From Planococcus maitriensis (GTDB taxonomy: Bacteria > Bacillota > Bacilli > Bacillales_A > Planococcaceae): a stretch of 64,000 bases of DNA. The position numbers and the translations under genes were made by a program. Below are positions 1 to 11,180 of this stretch, in pieces (positions within the stretch are counted from its first letter, which is position 1; every line of letters begins with the position of its first letter). Location: contig NZ_QLZQ01000005.1 of assembly GCF_003289925.1 (NCBI RefSeq), forward strand, positions 1 to 64,000. Reading direction: 5' to 3'. A model generated the notes under the pieces. The model was given only the letters and a program-made list of their open reading frames with translations. It was not told the origin of the DNA and ran no database searches.

Positions 1-240
1 GTTGATTGCTCAATACTGCTGGCGTATCGCCGTCATAAGACGCGCGATTCGCTTTGATCTGCCGAAGCTGATCAGTAGTTAAGTCACGAACACCAAAGTT
101 TGGAATGGCTGATTGCTCCGATCGCCCAAGGGCGACCATCGCAAAAGCCGTTCGCGCGCCAAGGCGCTCGTGACGTCTTTCGTTGACGTTTTGCTGTTCA
201 GTTTTCAAGGTTCATGTTGTGCGCCTTGTTTTGGCGACTT
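1..240 (-). promoter_or_regulatory. rRNA operon leader (16S gene expected just left of window)
   Basis: On the minus strand this stretch contains the string CCTTGAAAACTGAACAG (around 203-219), typical of rRNA operon leaders and spacers in Bacillales. It lies directly downstream of an rRNA-type promoter, and gyrA is followed by an rRNA operon in many Bacillales. No 16S sequence is inside the window, so the leader call rests on motif, promoter and gene order. No protein gene is supported here. Confidence 0.55.
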
Positions 241-244
241 GATA

Positions 245-273
245 AATATATCACGCTCCATCATATACGTCAA
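245..273 (-). promoter_or_regulatory. sigma-A promoter of the rRNA operon
   Basis: Read on the minus strand there is TTGACG (268-273), a 17-bp spacer and TATATT (245-250). This near-consensus promoter points left, into the rRNA leader, and sits just after the gyrA terminator. Confidence 0.65.
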
Positions 274-320
274 CAGTTTTGAGTAAAAACTTTTCCTTTC
301 TGCAATTTTCTTTCTCAATA

Positions 321-358
321 GAAAGAAAAGAGCTTACCGATGGTTCGGCAAGCTCTTT
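321..358 (-). terminator. intrinsic terminator of gyrA
   Basis: AAAGAGCTT and AAGCTCTTT form a 9-bp stem with an extra CCGA/TCGG stem and a small loop. The minus-strand transcript continues into TTTCTTTC. The hairpin begins about 6 bases after the gyrA stop codon. Confidence 0.75.
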
Positions 359-363
359 CAGAA

Positions 364-2958
364 TCACTCTTCTTCCGGGTCTTCTTCTATACTATCCGCC
401 GTTTCATCTACAACGGCATCGTGTTCTGTGTAGACATCTGCTTCTGCACTTTCTTCGATGAGTGCTTCCACTTCGTCTTCGCCAGCTTGTTCTGTCTCTT
501 CATCGACTTCTGCTGCTTCAGCATCATCCAAATCTTTTTTTACTTTGGTGACAGTCGCCACGACCTCTTCGTCGCCAAGACGAATCAACCGGACTCCTTG
601 CGTGTTTCTTCCAGTCGTTGAAATGTCTTCTACATCCATACGAATCAGGACACCGTGTTGCGTAATCAGCATGATGTCTTCTGTTCCGTTTACGGCACGG
701 ACAGCTACGAGCGGACCATTCTTTTCGGTAATCTGGCAAGTCTTGATTCCCATTCCGCCCCTGGATTGGACGCGGTATTCGGATTCTTTCGTTCGCTTGC
801 CATATCCATTTTCAGTGATGACCAGGATTTTATCGTCTGTCTCTAGGGTTTCCATCCCGACGACTTGGTCGCCTTCACGAAGGCGGATGCCCCGGACACC
901 GCTTGCGGCTCGTCCCATGCTGCGGATATCCGTCTCAGGGAATCGGATCAATGCGCCGTCGCGTGTTCCGATGACAATTTCTTTGTTGCCGTCAGTCATC
1001 TTGACTGAGATCAATTCGTCGTCTTCACGCAAATTGATGGCAATTAAACCATTCTGTCGGATATTGGCATAGCTGCTCACTGGCGTTCGCTTGCTAAGGC
1101 CGCCGCGCGTTGTAAAGAAGAAGAAATCATCTTCTTTGAATTCTTCGACACGGATCACCGCTGTAACTTTTTCGTTCTTGCCGATTTCCAGCAAGTTGAC
1201 GAGCGGCAAGCCTTTCGCAGTCCGGCCGTACTCAGGAACTTGGTAGCCTTTCTTGCGGTAGACTTTCCCTTCGCTTGTGAAGAACAGGATTGTGTCATGT
1301 GTCGATGTATATAGAAGATGTTCAACGAAATCGTCATCGTTGGTTCCCATTCCTTGTACGCCGCGTCCGCCGCGCTTCTGGCTGCGGTACGTATTGGCAG
1401 GCAAGCGTTTGATGTAGCCGTTATGCGTGAGCGTCAATACCGAAGCTTCACGCGGGATGAGGTCTTCGTCTTCGATCATCTCAGAGCCGCCGACAGTGAT
1501 TTCCGTTCTGCGGGGATCATTGAAACGCTCTTTGATTTCAAGGATTTCTTCACGGATGATCTCGAGGATCTTCGATTCGTCCGCCAGAATTGCGCGCAGT
1601 TCATTGATGAGTGCGACGAGCCCCTGGTATTCCTCTTCAATTTTGTCTCGTTCAAGACCTGTCAGGCGCTGGAGGCGCATGTCCAGGATTGCCTGGGATT
1701 GGCGCTCGGACAAATTGAAATCATTCATCAACCCGTTGCGGGCTTCTTCAGTCGTTTGCGAACCGCGGATCAAAGCGATGATGGCATCGATATGATCCAG
1801 TGCGATGCGCAAGCCTTCAAGAATATGCGCGCGGTCTTCCGCTTTTTGCAGGTCGAATTCCGTCCGGCGGCGGATAATGACTTTCTGGTGCTCCAGATAA
1901 TGATAAAGAACGTCTTTCAAGCCCAGAACTTTCGGCTGGCCATCGACGAGCGCAAGCATATTGATGCCGAAGCTTGTCTGCATAGCCGTCTGTTTGTACA
2001 AATTGTTCAACAGGACATTGGCGCTCGCATCCCTGCGCACTTCGATGACGACGCGCATCCCGTTGCGGTCGGATTCATCGCGCAAATCGGTGATGCCGTC
2101 GATTTTTTTATCGCGTACCAGTTCTGCGATTTTCTCGATCAGGCGCGCTTTATTGACTTGATAAGGAAGTTCGTGGATCAGGATCGTTTCCTTGCCGTTC
2201 GGCTTCGTTTCGATTTCAACGACCGCACGGATCAACACCGAACCTTTTCCGGTTTCGTAAGCGCGGCGGATGCCGCTCCGTCCGAGGATGATGCCTCCGG
2301 TCGGGAAATCGGGGCCTGGAAGGAAGTCGAGCAATTCTTCTGTCGTAATGGCGGGATTTTCGGCTAATGCGAGAACTGCATCGATTGTCTCGCCCAAGTT
2401 ATGGGGCGGGATATTGGTAGCCATCCCGACTGCGATTCCGGAAGTCCCGTTGACAAGCAAATTCGGGAATCTGCTCGGGAGGACAACCGGTTCTTTTTCC
2501 TGGCCGTCATAGTTTTCCTTATAATCGACCGTGTTCTTGTTTAAATCACGCAAAAGCTCCATGGAAATTTTTGACATTTTGGATTCTGTGTAGCGCATTG
2601 CCGCTGCTGCGTCACCGTCTACAGAACCGAAGTTCCCGTGGCCGTCGACAAGCATGTAGCGATAGCTGAAATCCTGAGCCATCCGTACCATCGTTTCATA
2701 AACCGCGCTATCACCGTGAGGGTGATATTTACCGATTACGTCCCCGACAATACGTGCTGACTTTTTATAACCTTTATCCGCTGTGATCCCGAGGTCGTGC
2801 ATGGCATATAAAATACGCCGATGCACCGGCTTCAAGCCGTCCCGGACATCGGGCAATGCACGCGAAACGATGACACTCATCGCGTAGTCAAGGAATGATG
2901 TGCGCATCTCCGTGCTGATATTTATTTCTTCTACTCCGCTGCCTGGCCGTTCCGCCAT
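364..2958 (-). CDS. gyrA: DNA gyrase subunit A
   Basis: Breakage-reunion subunit of DNA gyrase, a type II topoisomerase that introduces negative supercoils and acts as A2B2 with GyrB. The 864-residue protein starts with the canonical [29 protein letters not shown] region. The active-site tyrosine lies in AAAMRYTE (Tyr123). The quinolone-resistance region reads [10 protein letters not shown], with Ser and Glu at the positions found in susceptible enzymes. The C-terminal half has the beta-pinwheel repeats, including the GyrA box [10 protein letters not shown], and then a long acidic tail. A good ribosome site (GAGAGGAGG) precedes the ATG. The gene lies 30 bp downstream of gyrB and is probably cotranscribed with it. 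Confidence 0.98.
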   Translation of the reverse strand: MAERPGSGVEEINISTEMRTSFLDYAMSVIVSRALPDVRDGLKPVHRRILYAMHDLGITADKGYKKSARIVGDVIGKYHPHGDSAVYETMVRMAQDFSYRYMLVDGHGNFGSVDGDAAAAMRYTESKMSKISMELLRDLNKNTVDYKENYDGQEKEPVVLPSRFPNLLVNGTSGIAVGMATNIPPHNLGETIDAVLALAENPAITTEELLDFLPGPDFPTGGIILGRSGIRRAYETGKGSVLIRAVVEIETKPNGKETILIHELPYQVNKARLIEKIAELVRDKKIDGITDLRDESDRNGMRVVIEVRRDASANVLLNNLYKQTAMQTSFGINMLALVDGQPKVLGLKDVLYHYLEHQKVIIRRRTEFDLQKAEDRAHILEGLRIALDHIDAIIALIRGSQTTEEARNGLMNDFNLSERQSQAILDMRLQRLTGLERDKIEEEYQGLVALINELRAILADESKILEIIREEILEIKERFNDPRRTEITVGGSEMIEDEDLIPREASVLTLTHNGYIKRLPANTYRSQKRGGRGVQGMGTNDDDFVEHLLYTSTHDTILFFTSEGKVYRKKGYQVPEYGRTAKGLPLVNLLEIGKNEKVTAVIRVEEFKEDDFFFFTTRGGLSKRTPVSSYANIRQNGLIAINLREDDELISVKMTDGNKEIVIGTRDGALIRFPETDIRSMGRAASGVRGIRLREGDQVVGMETLETDDKILVITENGYGKRTKESEYRVQSRGGMGIKTCQITEKNGPLVAVRAVNGTEDIMLITQHGVLIRMDVEDISTTGRNTQGVRLIRLGDEEVVATVTKVKKDLDDAEAAEVDEETEQAGEDEVEALIEESAEADVYTEHDAVVDETADSIEEDPEEE

Positions 2959-2988
2959 ATCCGCAGCCTCCTCTCAACTCTTGTTGCG

Positions 2989-4944
<1,956 letters not shown>

Positions 4945-4964
4945 TCATTATTTCCATTGACCGG

Positions 4965-5174
4965 TTATAACCTGTTTTGCTGAATTTTATTCAAAAGTGC
5001 CTGAGGCCGATAAGGTGACCCGTAGACGAAATCATCGGTGACGACATAGGATTTCACTGCTTCAGGCGGGACTAAAAGCCGCGTAAAGGCGGAGTGGACA
5101 TAGTGTTCATGATGGACCACCGCAAGGATTTCCGTGACGGCAATCAATTGGGAGGCTCCGATCTGGACATACAT
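4965..5174 (-). CDS. remB: RemB/YaaB-type small regulatory protein (DUF370 family)
   Basis: A 69-residue protein between recF and gyrB, the place of yaaB (remB) in Bacillus subtilis. There the RemA/RemB family is tied to control of biofilm matrix genes. The sequence (start MYVQIGASQLIAV, then SYVVTDDFVYGSP) fits the family fold but is diverged and shorter than the B. subtilis protein. An AAGGAG site lies 9 bp before the ATG. The call relies mostly on synteny and size. Confidence 0.7.
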   Translation of the reverse strand: MYVQIGASQLIAVTEILAVVHHEHYVHSAFTRLLVPPEAVKSYVVTDDFVYGSPYRPQALLNKIQQNRL

Positions 5175-5180
5175 GCATGT

Positions 5181-6293
5181 TCACTCCTTGACCGTTCCTT
5201 TCGATACTTCGAAAAGGCGGGCGCTTTGAATGGTCTCGTGTTGGATGCCTTCGACACTGGTGGTCGTGACAAAGGTCTGCACGGATCCGCGGATGGTGTT
5301 GAGTAAATGTGATTGGCGGTAATCGTCCAGTTCGGAAAGCACGTCATCCAGCAAGAGAACCGGTGCTTCGCCGACTTCCTGTTTGATCAGCTCGATTTCC
5401 GCGAGTTTCAGGGACAGGGCTGTCGTGCGCTGCTGCCCTTGGGAGCCATAAGTCTGGACGTCGTAGCCATTGACCATGAACTGCAGATCGTCGCGATGCG
5501 GGCCGACCAGCGTTACGCCACGGTCGAGTTCCCGCTTTTTCACTTCTTGGAGCTTGTGCTCTAAAAAGGACGCCATTTCAGCAGGCGTCCATTCGGGCTT
5601 CAACCCACTAATCGGCTGGTAGCGGATCTCCAGTTTTTCAAGCCCGCGGGAAATGCCGTGATGAATCGGCTCTGCCCATTTTTGCAGCAATTCCATGAAC
5701 TGGAATCTTTTTTGTATAATTTTTACAGCAGCTTCAATGAATTGTTCAGTGTAAACCTCGAACATGACGTCATTGATCGCCTGTTTGCCGTAATGTTGCT
5801 TCAATATATGGTTGCGCTGTTTCAACAGCTTCTGGTAATTGACGAGATCGTGGAGATAAACCGGTGAAATCTGGCCGATTTCCATATCGATGAAGCGGCG
5901 CCTGACTTGCGGGCTGCCTTTGACTAAATGTAAGTCCTCAGGAGCAAACATGACAACGTTCAATTGGCCGATATAATCGCTCAGCCGCCTCTGCTCCAAG
6001 TGGTTCACTTTCGCTTTTTTGCCTTTTTTGGAAAAGCTGATTTCAAGCGGTAGTTTGCCATATTTCCGGAGCACATCAGCTTTAATTTTACCATATTCCG
6101 CGTCCCAGCGTATCAATTCTTTGTCATTGCTCGTCCGGTGGGATTTTGCCATCGATAAAACATAGAGCGATTCCATGATATTGGTTTTGCCTTGCGCGTT
6201 TTCGCCGATAAAGACGTTGATCTCCGGCGAGAAGCCGAGCTTGAGAGTTTCATAGTTGCGGTAATTGACTAACTCGAGGTTGTCAATCCGCAT
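5181..6293 (-). CDS. recF: DNA replication and repair protein RecF
   Basis: SMC/ABC-like ATPase that helps load RecA at single-strand gaps through the RecFOR pathway. The 370-residue protein has a Walker A motif (GENAQGKTN), the ABC signature region (YGSQGQQRT) and Walker B ([12 protein letters not shown]). Its start overlaps the end of yaaA by 11 bp, implying translational coupling, and it is followed 6 bp later by remB. Confidence 0.96.
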   Translation of the reverse strand: MRIDNLELVNYRNYETLKLGFSPEINVFIGENAQGKTNIMESLYVLSMAKSHRTSNDKELIRWDAEYGKIKADVLRKYGKLPLEISFSKKGKKAKVNHLEQRRLSDYIGQLNVVMFAPEDLHLVKGSPQVRRRFIDMEIGQISPVYLHDLVNYQKLLKQRNHILKQHYGKQAINDVMFEVYTEQFIEAAVKIIQKRFQFMELLQKWAEPIHHGISRGLEKLEIRYQPISGLKPEWTPAEMASFLEHKLQEVKKRELDRGVTLVGPHRDDLQFMVNGYDVQTYGSQGQQRTTALSLKLAEIELIKQEVGEAPVLLLDDVLSELDDYRQSHLLNTIRGSVQTFVTTTSVEGIQHETIQSARLFEVSKGTVKE

Positions 6294-6522
6294 CGAAGCT
6301 CATGCCTTCGGCGACAACGATGCGGAATTCCCCCGTCCCCGGTATGTTCACAGTATCTTCCGGACGCAATTTACGCCCTCTGCGGTCTTCCGCTTCTCCG
6401 TTCACGAATACTTCATGTTCACTCAAAAACCATTTGGCCATTCCGCCTGAACTGATCGTGTCTGTCATTTTCAGCAGCTGTCCAAGTGTAATAAATTCTG
6501 TCTCAATACCGATTTCCTTCAA
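6283..6522 (-). CDS. yaaA: S4-domain RNA-binding protein YaaA
   Basis: A 79-residue S4-type RNA-binding protein. The strings [29 protein letters not shown] and RRGRKL match the YaaA/YbcJ family. In Bacillus this gene sits between dnaN and recF and is linked to ribosome assembly. The only good in-frame start is a TTG at 6522, preceded by a GATGAGG site. A terminator separates it from dnaN, so it may have its own promoter. Confidence 0.88.
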   Translation of the reverse strand: MKEIGIETEFITLGQLLKMTDTISSGGMAKWFLSEHEVFVNGEAEDRRGRKLRPEDTVNIPGTGEFRIVVAEGMSFDAD

Positions 6523-6583
6523 AATGCCCTCATCCTTCGATTCGTAGTCTATCCCTTTATTTTACCCTATTTGCCCCCATAAG

Positions 6584-6612
6584 TAAAAAGGATAGCCTTT
6601 ATGGGCTATCCT
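6584..6612 (-). terminator. intrinsic terminator downstream of dnaN
   Basis: AGGATAGCC (6589-6597) pairs perfectly with GGCTATCCT (6604-6612) and is followed on the minus strand by TTTTTACTT. It separates dnaN from yaaA. Confidence 0.8.
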
Positions 6613-6629
6613 GAAGGTTTTGGTTCCAA

Positions 6630-7766
6630 TTAATATGTCCGGACAGGAAGAATCAGCTGAAGAATCGAGTCATCCAAGGCTGATTTCAAAATGAACGGGC
6701 GCATCGCCCCAGTGAATTGGATGACGACATCTTGTCCATCGATCGCTTTCAAGGCATCCATCATGAACTTCGCACTGAAGGAAATCTTCAGCTCTTCCCC
6801 CTCAACGCTTTGTGCTTGCAATTGTTCTTCGACTTTCCCGACTTCCGGGGAATTCGAGGAGACTTCCACTTCGCTGCCGTCGTTTGTGGAAAAGCGCACG
6901 ACGTTATTGCGTTCTTCACGAGCCAATAGTGATGCACGGTCGATCGCTTGAAGCAATGAACGGCCGTTTACCGTTACCGTCGTTTTGTATTCAGACGGGA
7001 TGAGGCGTGATGTATCCGGGTAGTTCCCTTCCAATAGACGGGAGAAGAACAGGATGTGCTTCGATTTGAACAGCACTTGCTGGTTGGTCATGACGATTTC
7101 AACCGGATCGGACGTGTCATCAAGGATTTTGTTCAATTCATTCAAGCTTTTCCCTGGAATGACGACACTATACTCCCCTTCCGGCAAAGTTTCGAGTTTT
7201 GTTTTGCGGCGTGCCAAACGGTGGCTGTCAGTGGCGACGCAAACGAGCTCCCCGTCTTTGACTTCCCAATGGACGCCTGTCAGTACCGGGCGCGTTTCCG
7301 AACTGGACACGGCAAACACGGTTTCTCTATTGATCGTTTTCAACAGATCCGCTGGAATCGTGAAAATGCGGTCATCTTGGATATCCGGCAATTGTGGATA
7401 ATCCATTGCGTCAAGCCCGATCAAGTGGAATTCGGATTTTCCTGAACGGATATGCGTCTGGAAATTGCCGTTGATTTCGATTTCGACTTCATTGGTCGGC
7501 AATTTGCGGACGATTTCCCCGAACACTTTCGCCTGGAGGACGATACTTCCGCCTTCAGTAACGTCGATCAATTGTTTTCCATCCTCTTCTGCAGGGATGA
7601 ATGTTTGGATCGTGATATCGGAATCACTTCCTGTCAAACGCATGCCTTCTGTAGAAACATCCATCTTGATCCCGGTCAAAATCGGAATTGTTGTTTTTGA
7701 ACTGACTGCTTTCATTACATCGTTTAAACCTTCGACTAGTCGCTCACGTTTTATCTCGAATTTCAT
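6630..7766 (-). CDS. dnaN: DNA polymerase III sliding clamp (beta subunit)
   Basis: Ring-shaped processivity clamp that tethers DNA polymerase III to DNA. The 378-residue length and the three-domain pattern from MKFEIKRERLVEGLNDVMKAV to the C-terminal LILPVRTY match the family. It follows dnaA in the same direction, separated by the DnaA-box and unwinding part of oriC. The start has only a weak GAGG ribosome site. Confidence 0.97.
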   Translation of the reverse strand: MKFEIKRERLVEGLNDVMKAVSSKTTIPILTGIKMDVSTEGMRLTGSDSDITIQTFIPAEEDGKQLIDVTEGGSIVLQAKVFGEIVRKLPTNEVEIEINGNFQTHIRSGKSEFHLIGLDAMDYPQLPDIQDDRIFTIPADLLKTINRETVFAVSSSETRPVLTGVHWEVKDGELVCVATDSHRLARRKTKLETLPEGEYSVVIPGKSLNELNKILDDTSDPVEIVMTNQQVLFKSKHILFFSRLLEGNYPDTSRLIPSEYKTTVTVNGRSLLQAIDRASLLAREERNNVVRFSTNDGSEVEVSSNSPEVGKVEEQLQAQSVEGEELKISFSAKFMMDALKAIDGQDVVIQFTGAMRPFILKSALDDSILQLILPVRTY

Positions 7767-7774
7767 TCTCGAAC

Positions 7775-7813
7775 CTCGCTTATATATATATTTTAGTTAT
7801 TAGTACTTAAAGA
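7775..7813. other. AT-rich DNA unwinding element of oriC
   Basis: A run of alternating A/T (TTATATATATATTTTAG followed by TTATTAGTACTTAA) lies just before dnaN and beside the DnaA-trio run. This is the position of the unwinding region in B. subtilis oriC. The call is from composition and position. Confidence 0.7.
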
Positions 7814-7828
7814 CAGTAACAGTAGTAG
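7814..7828 (+). other. DnaA-trio run of the origin
   Basis: The plus strand reads CAGTAACAGTAGTAG. Read 3' to 5' this is GAT GAT GAC AAT GAC, five consecutive matches to the DnaA-trio pattern 3'-[G/A]A[T/C]-5'. It sits next to a short GC stretch (GGGGC) and the DnaA box at 7841. DnaA-trios guide DnaA onto single-stranded DNA at the point of unwinding. Confidence 0.7.
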
Positions 7829-7840
7829 GGGCTGTGAATA

Positions 7841-7933
7841 TGTGGATAAGCCCGAAATGAGCAATAAAAGCAGCTTATCCACATGTAGATAGACTGTGCA
7901 TAAACTGCTTAAGAAAATCGCGGGTTATCCACA
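7841..7933. other. oriC DnaA-box cluster between dnaA and dnaN
   Basis: Perfect TTATCCACA boxes lie at 7841-7849 (minus), 7875-7883 (plus) and 7925-7933 (plus). A TTATGCACA box lies at 7895-7903 (minus). A one-mismatch box (ATATTCACA on minus) lies around 7834-7842. With the trio run and AT-rich DNA this forms the melting half of a bipartite origin. Confidence 0.9.
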
Positions 7934-7936
7934 GCC

Positions 7937-9280
7937 TTATTTGCCGAGTGCGGATCGAATTTCTTTAATATCTTGCTGAAGCTGTTGGTTCTCTTTCAGC
8001 ATCGTAGCGATTTTCTCGTGCGCATGGATGACCGTCGTGTGATCGCGGCCGCCGAATTCCTCGCCGATTTTTGGCAATGAGAAATCCGTCATTTCGCGAG
8101 ACAAGTACATCGCGATTTGACGTGGATACGCAATATCCTTCGTGCGCCGCTTCGTTTTGAAATCATCGAGCTTGACGTTGAACTGTTCGCCGACTGCGTT
8201 TTGGATATCCAAGATCGTGATGACTTTCGGCTTGGAATTCGGCATGATATCTTTCAAGGCTTCTGCAGCGAGCTCGGCGCTCATGTCCCGGTTGATCAGG
8301 GAGGAATAAGCGACGACGCGGATCAAGGCGCCTTCGAGCTCGCGGATGTTGGAATCGATCGAATTGGCGATATAGGTCATGACATCGTTCGGGATGTCCA
8401 GTCCGTCCGCTTTGGCTTTTTTGCGCAAGATGGCGATCCGCGTTTCCAGGTCCGGCGGCGTGATATCGGTGATCAATCCCCACTCAAAACGCGATCTTAA
8501 GCGATCTTCGAGTGTCGGGATCTCTTTTGGCGGCCGGTCGCTCGAGATGATGATCTGCTTGGATTCTTCATGCAGCGTATTGAATGTATGGAAGAACTCT
8601 TCCTGGGTCTGTTCTTTTCCAGCCAAAAATTGAATGTCGTCGATGAGCAGAATATCGACATTGCGGTATTTATTGCGGAAATCGACGGTCTGGTTATCAC
8701 GGATGGAGTTGATGAACTCGTTCGTGAATTTTTCAGACGACAAATAAACCACTTTGGCCTCCGGGTTGTGTTCAATGACATAATGTCCGATTGCGTGCAT
8801 AAGGTGGGTCTTGCCAAGTCCTACGCCTCCATAGATGAAAAGCGGGTTATAAGCTTTTGCCGGCGCTTCGGCGACAGCCAGTGATGCAGCGTGCGCAAAG
8901 CGGTTACCGGAGCCGATGACGAATGTGTCAAAGGTGTATTTCGGGTTGAGCATACCCGGCAAAAACTCTTGCTGTTCCGCCTGCCCCGGTTTGATGCGGG
9001 GAGCGGGAAGCTGGAAATCATCCATATCCTGATCTTTTGGCACCACAAATTTAATAAGCGCTTCATCCCCTGTAAGATCTGTCAGAATGCCCGTGATCAA
9101 GTGCACGTAATGGTTTTCAAGCCAGTCGCGCGCAAATGAATTGGGGGCTGAGATGGTGACAGTGTCTTCTTTATAGGACAAGAGCTTGGTAGATTTGAGC
9201 CAAGTTTCAAAACTGGGCTTGGAGATTTTTTTCTCGACTTGGGCTAAGACACTCGACCAAATTTCGTCTAAGTGTTCCAA
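7937..9280 (-). CDS. dnaA: Chromosomal replication initiator DnaA
   Basis: AAA+ initiator that binds DnaA boxes and melts oriC. The 447-residue protein has an N-terminal domain ([12 protein letters not shown]), Walker A ([15 protein letters not shown]), Walker B ([24 protein letters not shown]) and the C-terminal DNA-binding signature [15 protein letters not shown]. The start is a TTG at 9280 behind AAGGAGA; B. subtilis dnaA also uses a non-ATG start, as I recall. DnaA boxes flank it on both sides, which suggests autoregulation. Confidence 0.98.
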   Translation of the reverse strand: MEHLDEIWSSVLAQVEKKISKPSFETWLKSTKLLSYKEDTVTISAPNSFARDWLENHYVHLITGILTDLTGDEALIKFVVPKDQDMDDFQLPAPRIKPGQAEQQEFLPGMLNPKYTFDTFVIGSGNRFAHAASLAVAEAPAKAYNPLFIYGGVGLGKTHLMHAIGHYVIEHNPEAKVVYLSSEKFTNEFINSIRDNQTVDFRNKYRNVDILLIDDIQFLAGKEQTQEEFFHTFNTLHEESKQIIISSDRPPKEIPTLEDRLRSRFEWGLITDITPPDLETRIAILRKKAKADGLDIPNDVMTYIANSIDSNIRELEGALIRVVAYSSLINRDMSAELAAEALKDIMPNSKPKVITILDIQNAVGEQFNVKLDDFKTKRRTKDIAYPRQIAMYLSREMTDFSLPKIGEEFGGRDHTTVIHAHEKIATMLKENQQLQQDIKEIRSALGK

Positions 9281-9314
9281 TAGCGTATCTCCTTTATATG
9301 TAAAGATTTTTTAC

Positions 9315-9323
9315 AGTATACCA
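9315..9323 (-). promoter_or_regulatory. probable dnaA promoter (extended -10)
   Basis: On the minus strand TGG-TATACT forms an extended -10 element 35 bp before the dnaA TTG start. A matching -35 is poor. A perfect DnaA box (9341-9349) lies just upstream, where bound DnaA would repress. Confidence 0.4.
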
Positions 9324-9340
9324 TACACAAAACCACAGCC

Positions 9341-9638
9341 TGTGGATAAGATCTATAAACAGGCTTGGGGAAAACTATCCACACCTTACCCACAATATGT
9401 GGATAACTATTTTGGGGTAGAAATTGTTAACAAGTGAAAACAAAACAATGTTATCAAAAAACGATAGACATTACAAGCATTTCTTTAACTTATCCACATG
9501 GCGGCGTTTGTACACATTTTTGATATCCACAGGCAGTTCCTATGTGAAAAAGCTGTCGATAAGGCATGTGGATAAACCAATTCCGCAAAAAATGGAATCA
9601 CAGGAAGTGCACCGCGGATCTTCCAAATCTGTGTATAA
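9341..9638. other. oriC DnaA-box cluster upstream of dnaA
   Basis: Perfect TTATCCACA boxes lie at 9341-9349 (minus), 9398-9406 (minus), 9490-9498 (plus) and 9567-9575 (minus). A TTATACACA box lies at 9630-9638 (minus). One-mismatch boxes lie at 9375-9383, 9386-9394, 9523-9531 and about 9554-9562. The 490-bp dnaA-rpmH gap holds no supported protein gene and corresponds to the upstream (incAB-like) half of oriC. Confidence 0.9.
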
Positions 9639-9687
9639 CTTGACTATTCTTTTTCCTCTGGTGGCTCACTGGATTTAAAAGAAACCA

Positions 9688-9717
9688 TTGACAGGAAGAA
9701 CATTGCGCCTTTATAAT
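9688..9717 (+). promoter_or_regulatory. sigma-A promoter of rpmH
   Basis: TTGACA (9688-9693), an 18-bp spacer and TATAAT (9712-9717) lie 54 bp before rpmH. Both hexamers are exact consensus. Confidence 0.8.
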
Positions 9718-9770
9718 AGTCGAGACTGTCTTTAGAAAATAGTTAACTTTTATATAGGAGGTGTAAGGTC

Positions 9771-9908
9771 ATGTCATTGCGCACATACCAACCAAATAAA
9801 CGTAAACACAGCAAAGTGCACGGCTTCAGAGCACGCATGAGCACGAAGAACGGACGCCGCGTTATCGCTGCACGTCGCCGTAAAGGAAGAAAAGTACTAT
9901 CAGCTTAA
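9771..9908 (+). CDS. rpmH: 50S ribosomal protein L34
   Basis: A 45-residue, very basic ribosomal protein. The strings [21 protein letters not shown] and [12 protein letters not shown] are near-invariant in L34. An AGGAGGTG ribosome site lies before the ATG. It is the first gene of the rightward rpmH-rnpA-yidC-jag block. Confidence 0.97.
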   Translation: MSLRTYQPNKRKHSKVHGFRARMSTKNGRRVIAARRRKGRKVLSA

Positions 9909-9911
9909 AGT

Positions 9912-9940
9912 CCACTGACCGCATCAGTGGTCTTTTTTTT
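9912..9940 (+). terminator. hairpin with U-tract between rpmH and rnpA
   Basis: CCACTGA/TCAGTGG with a 5-base loop is followed by TCTTTTTTTT. It ends about 58 bp before rnpA and probably acts as a partial terminator, giving more L34 mRNA than RnpA mRNA. Confidence 0.75.
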
Positions 9941-9997
9941 CTTTTTCGCGGAATTTGAGCGAAAATGCATCAAAATAAGCAAGTAGCAGGTGAAAAA

Positions 9998-10339
9998 ATG
10001 AATAAGCAGCAGCGGATCAAGAAGAATAAGGAGTTTCAGCGCGTCTTCAAAAAAGGAAAATCGTTCGCGAATCGGCAATTCATCGTTTATTTGCTGAAAG
10101 GCGAGCAGGAAGAATTTCGCCTCGGCCTGTCCGTCAGCAAGAAAGTCGGCAATGCGGTCGCTAGAAACCGCGTTAAGCGCTATATCCGCCAAGCCTTTCT
10201 CGAATTGAAGGACGATCTCCTGCCGAACGCCGATTACATTATCATCGCCCGACCACAGGCGGCCAAATTGGATTTTCATGAAAGCAAGAAAAGCCTGGAG
10301 CATGTGCTGAAAATTGCGCGCGCTTTGCCGAAGAAGTAG
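9998..10339 (+). CDS. rnpA: Ribonuclease P protein component
   Basis: Protein subunit of RNase P, which matures the 5' ends of tRNAs with the catalytic RNA. The RNR signature is visible ([20 protein letters not shown]) with FANRQFIVY upstream. The ATG at 9998 follows GCAGGTGA; an in-frame ATG at 9965 would add 11 residues the family does not have. From 9998 it is 113 residues, the usual size. Confidence 0.95.
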   Translation: MNKQQRIKKNKEFQRVFKKGKSFANRQFIVYLLKGEQEEFRLGLSVSKKVGNAVARNRVKRYIRQAFLELKDDLLPNADYIIIARPQAAKLDFHESKKSLEHVLKIARALPKK

Positions 10340-10400
10340 ATGCCGGATCGATCCGGATGTTACTATAGGAAGTAATTGAATAGAGTTTGGAGGAAGCAAA

Positions 10401-11180
10401 GTGAAGAAGAGAACAGGATTACTCTTCGCCTTGGTGGCTGTTGCCCTCTTATTGTCGGGCTGTATGGAGTTTGACCAGCCGATCAGCGACCAAAGCGAAG
10501 GATTTTGGAATGAGTTTGTCGTATGGCCGTTAGTGTCGATCATTACATTCTTTAAGGAATTCCTCGGTACATATGGTTTCGGGATCATCGCAGTGACGAT
10601 TCTTATCCGTCTTGCCCTATTGCCTTTGATGATCAAACAGACGAAAAGTTCGAAACGTATGCAGGAAATCCAGCCTGAACTGGCTAAGTTAAAAGAGAAA
10701 TACAAATCGAAAGACGCCGTCACCCAGCAGAAATACCAGCAGGAAATGATGGCGATGTTCCAGGAAAAAGGCGTCAATCCGATGGCTGGCTGTTTGCCGA
10801 TCGTCATCCAGATGCCGATCCTGATCGGTTTCTATCACGCGATCAGCCGCATGAATGCAACGCCGGAAATCGATCTTGGCACATTTTTGATCTTTCCGCT
10901 GGCGGAACCAAGCATCATCCTGGCAATCACGGCAGGTGTCATGCAATTGATCGTCCTGCGTACGGGCCCAGCGATGGACAACCCTCAAATGAAGGCGATG
11001 ATGTATTTCATGCCGGTCATGATTATCGGATTCGGGATCATCTTGCCATCCGCATTGACGCTTTACTGGGTAATCGGGAACATCATCTCGCTTATCCAAA
11101 ACATGTTCATTTACCGTCCATGGGAAAAGAAGGAAGTGCAACAGCCTGTTAAAACGAAAACAGGAGGGGCTAAAAAGTGA
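10401..11180 (+). CDS. yidC: Membrane protein insertase YidC (lipoprotein form, SpoIIIJ/YidC1)
   Basis: Sec-associated insertase for inner-membrane proteins. The 259-residue protein begins with a lipoprotein signal ending in LLLSGC (Cys21). Five membrane segments follow, with the conserved functional Arg in TILIRLALLPL (Arg70). The cytoplasmic coiled region KMQEIQPELAKLKEKYK-like is typical. It starts with GTG after GGAGGA, and its stop overlaps the jag start (GTGA). Confidence 0.95.
   Translation: MKKRTGLLFALVAVALLLSGCMEFDQPISDQSEGFWNEFVVWPLVSIITFFKEFLGTYGFGIIAVTILIRLALLPLMIKQTKSSKRMQEIQPELAKLKEKYKSKDAVTQQKYQQEMMAMFQEKGVNPMAGCLPIVIQMPILIGFYHAISRMNATPEIDLGTFLIFPLAEPSIILAITAGVMQLIVLRTGPAMDNPQMKAMMYFMPVMIIGFGIILPSALTLYWVIGNIISLIQNMFIYRPWEKKEVQQPVKTKTGGAKK

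Noticed and set aside
1318-2367. 349-codon open frame opposite gyrA
   Set aside because: A shadow of gyrA codon structure on the other strand, with no start signal or family match. The same applies to other long antisense frames, for example opposite gyrB.
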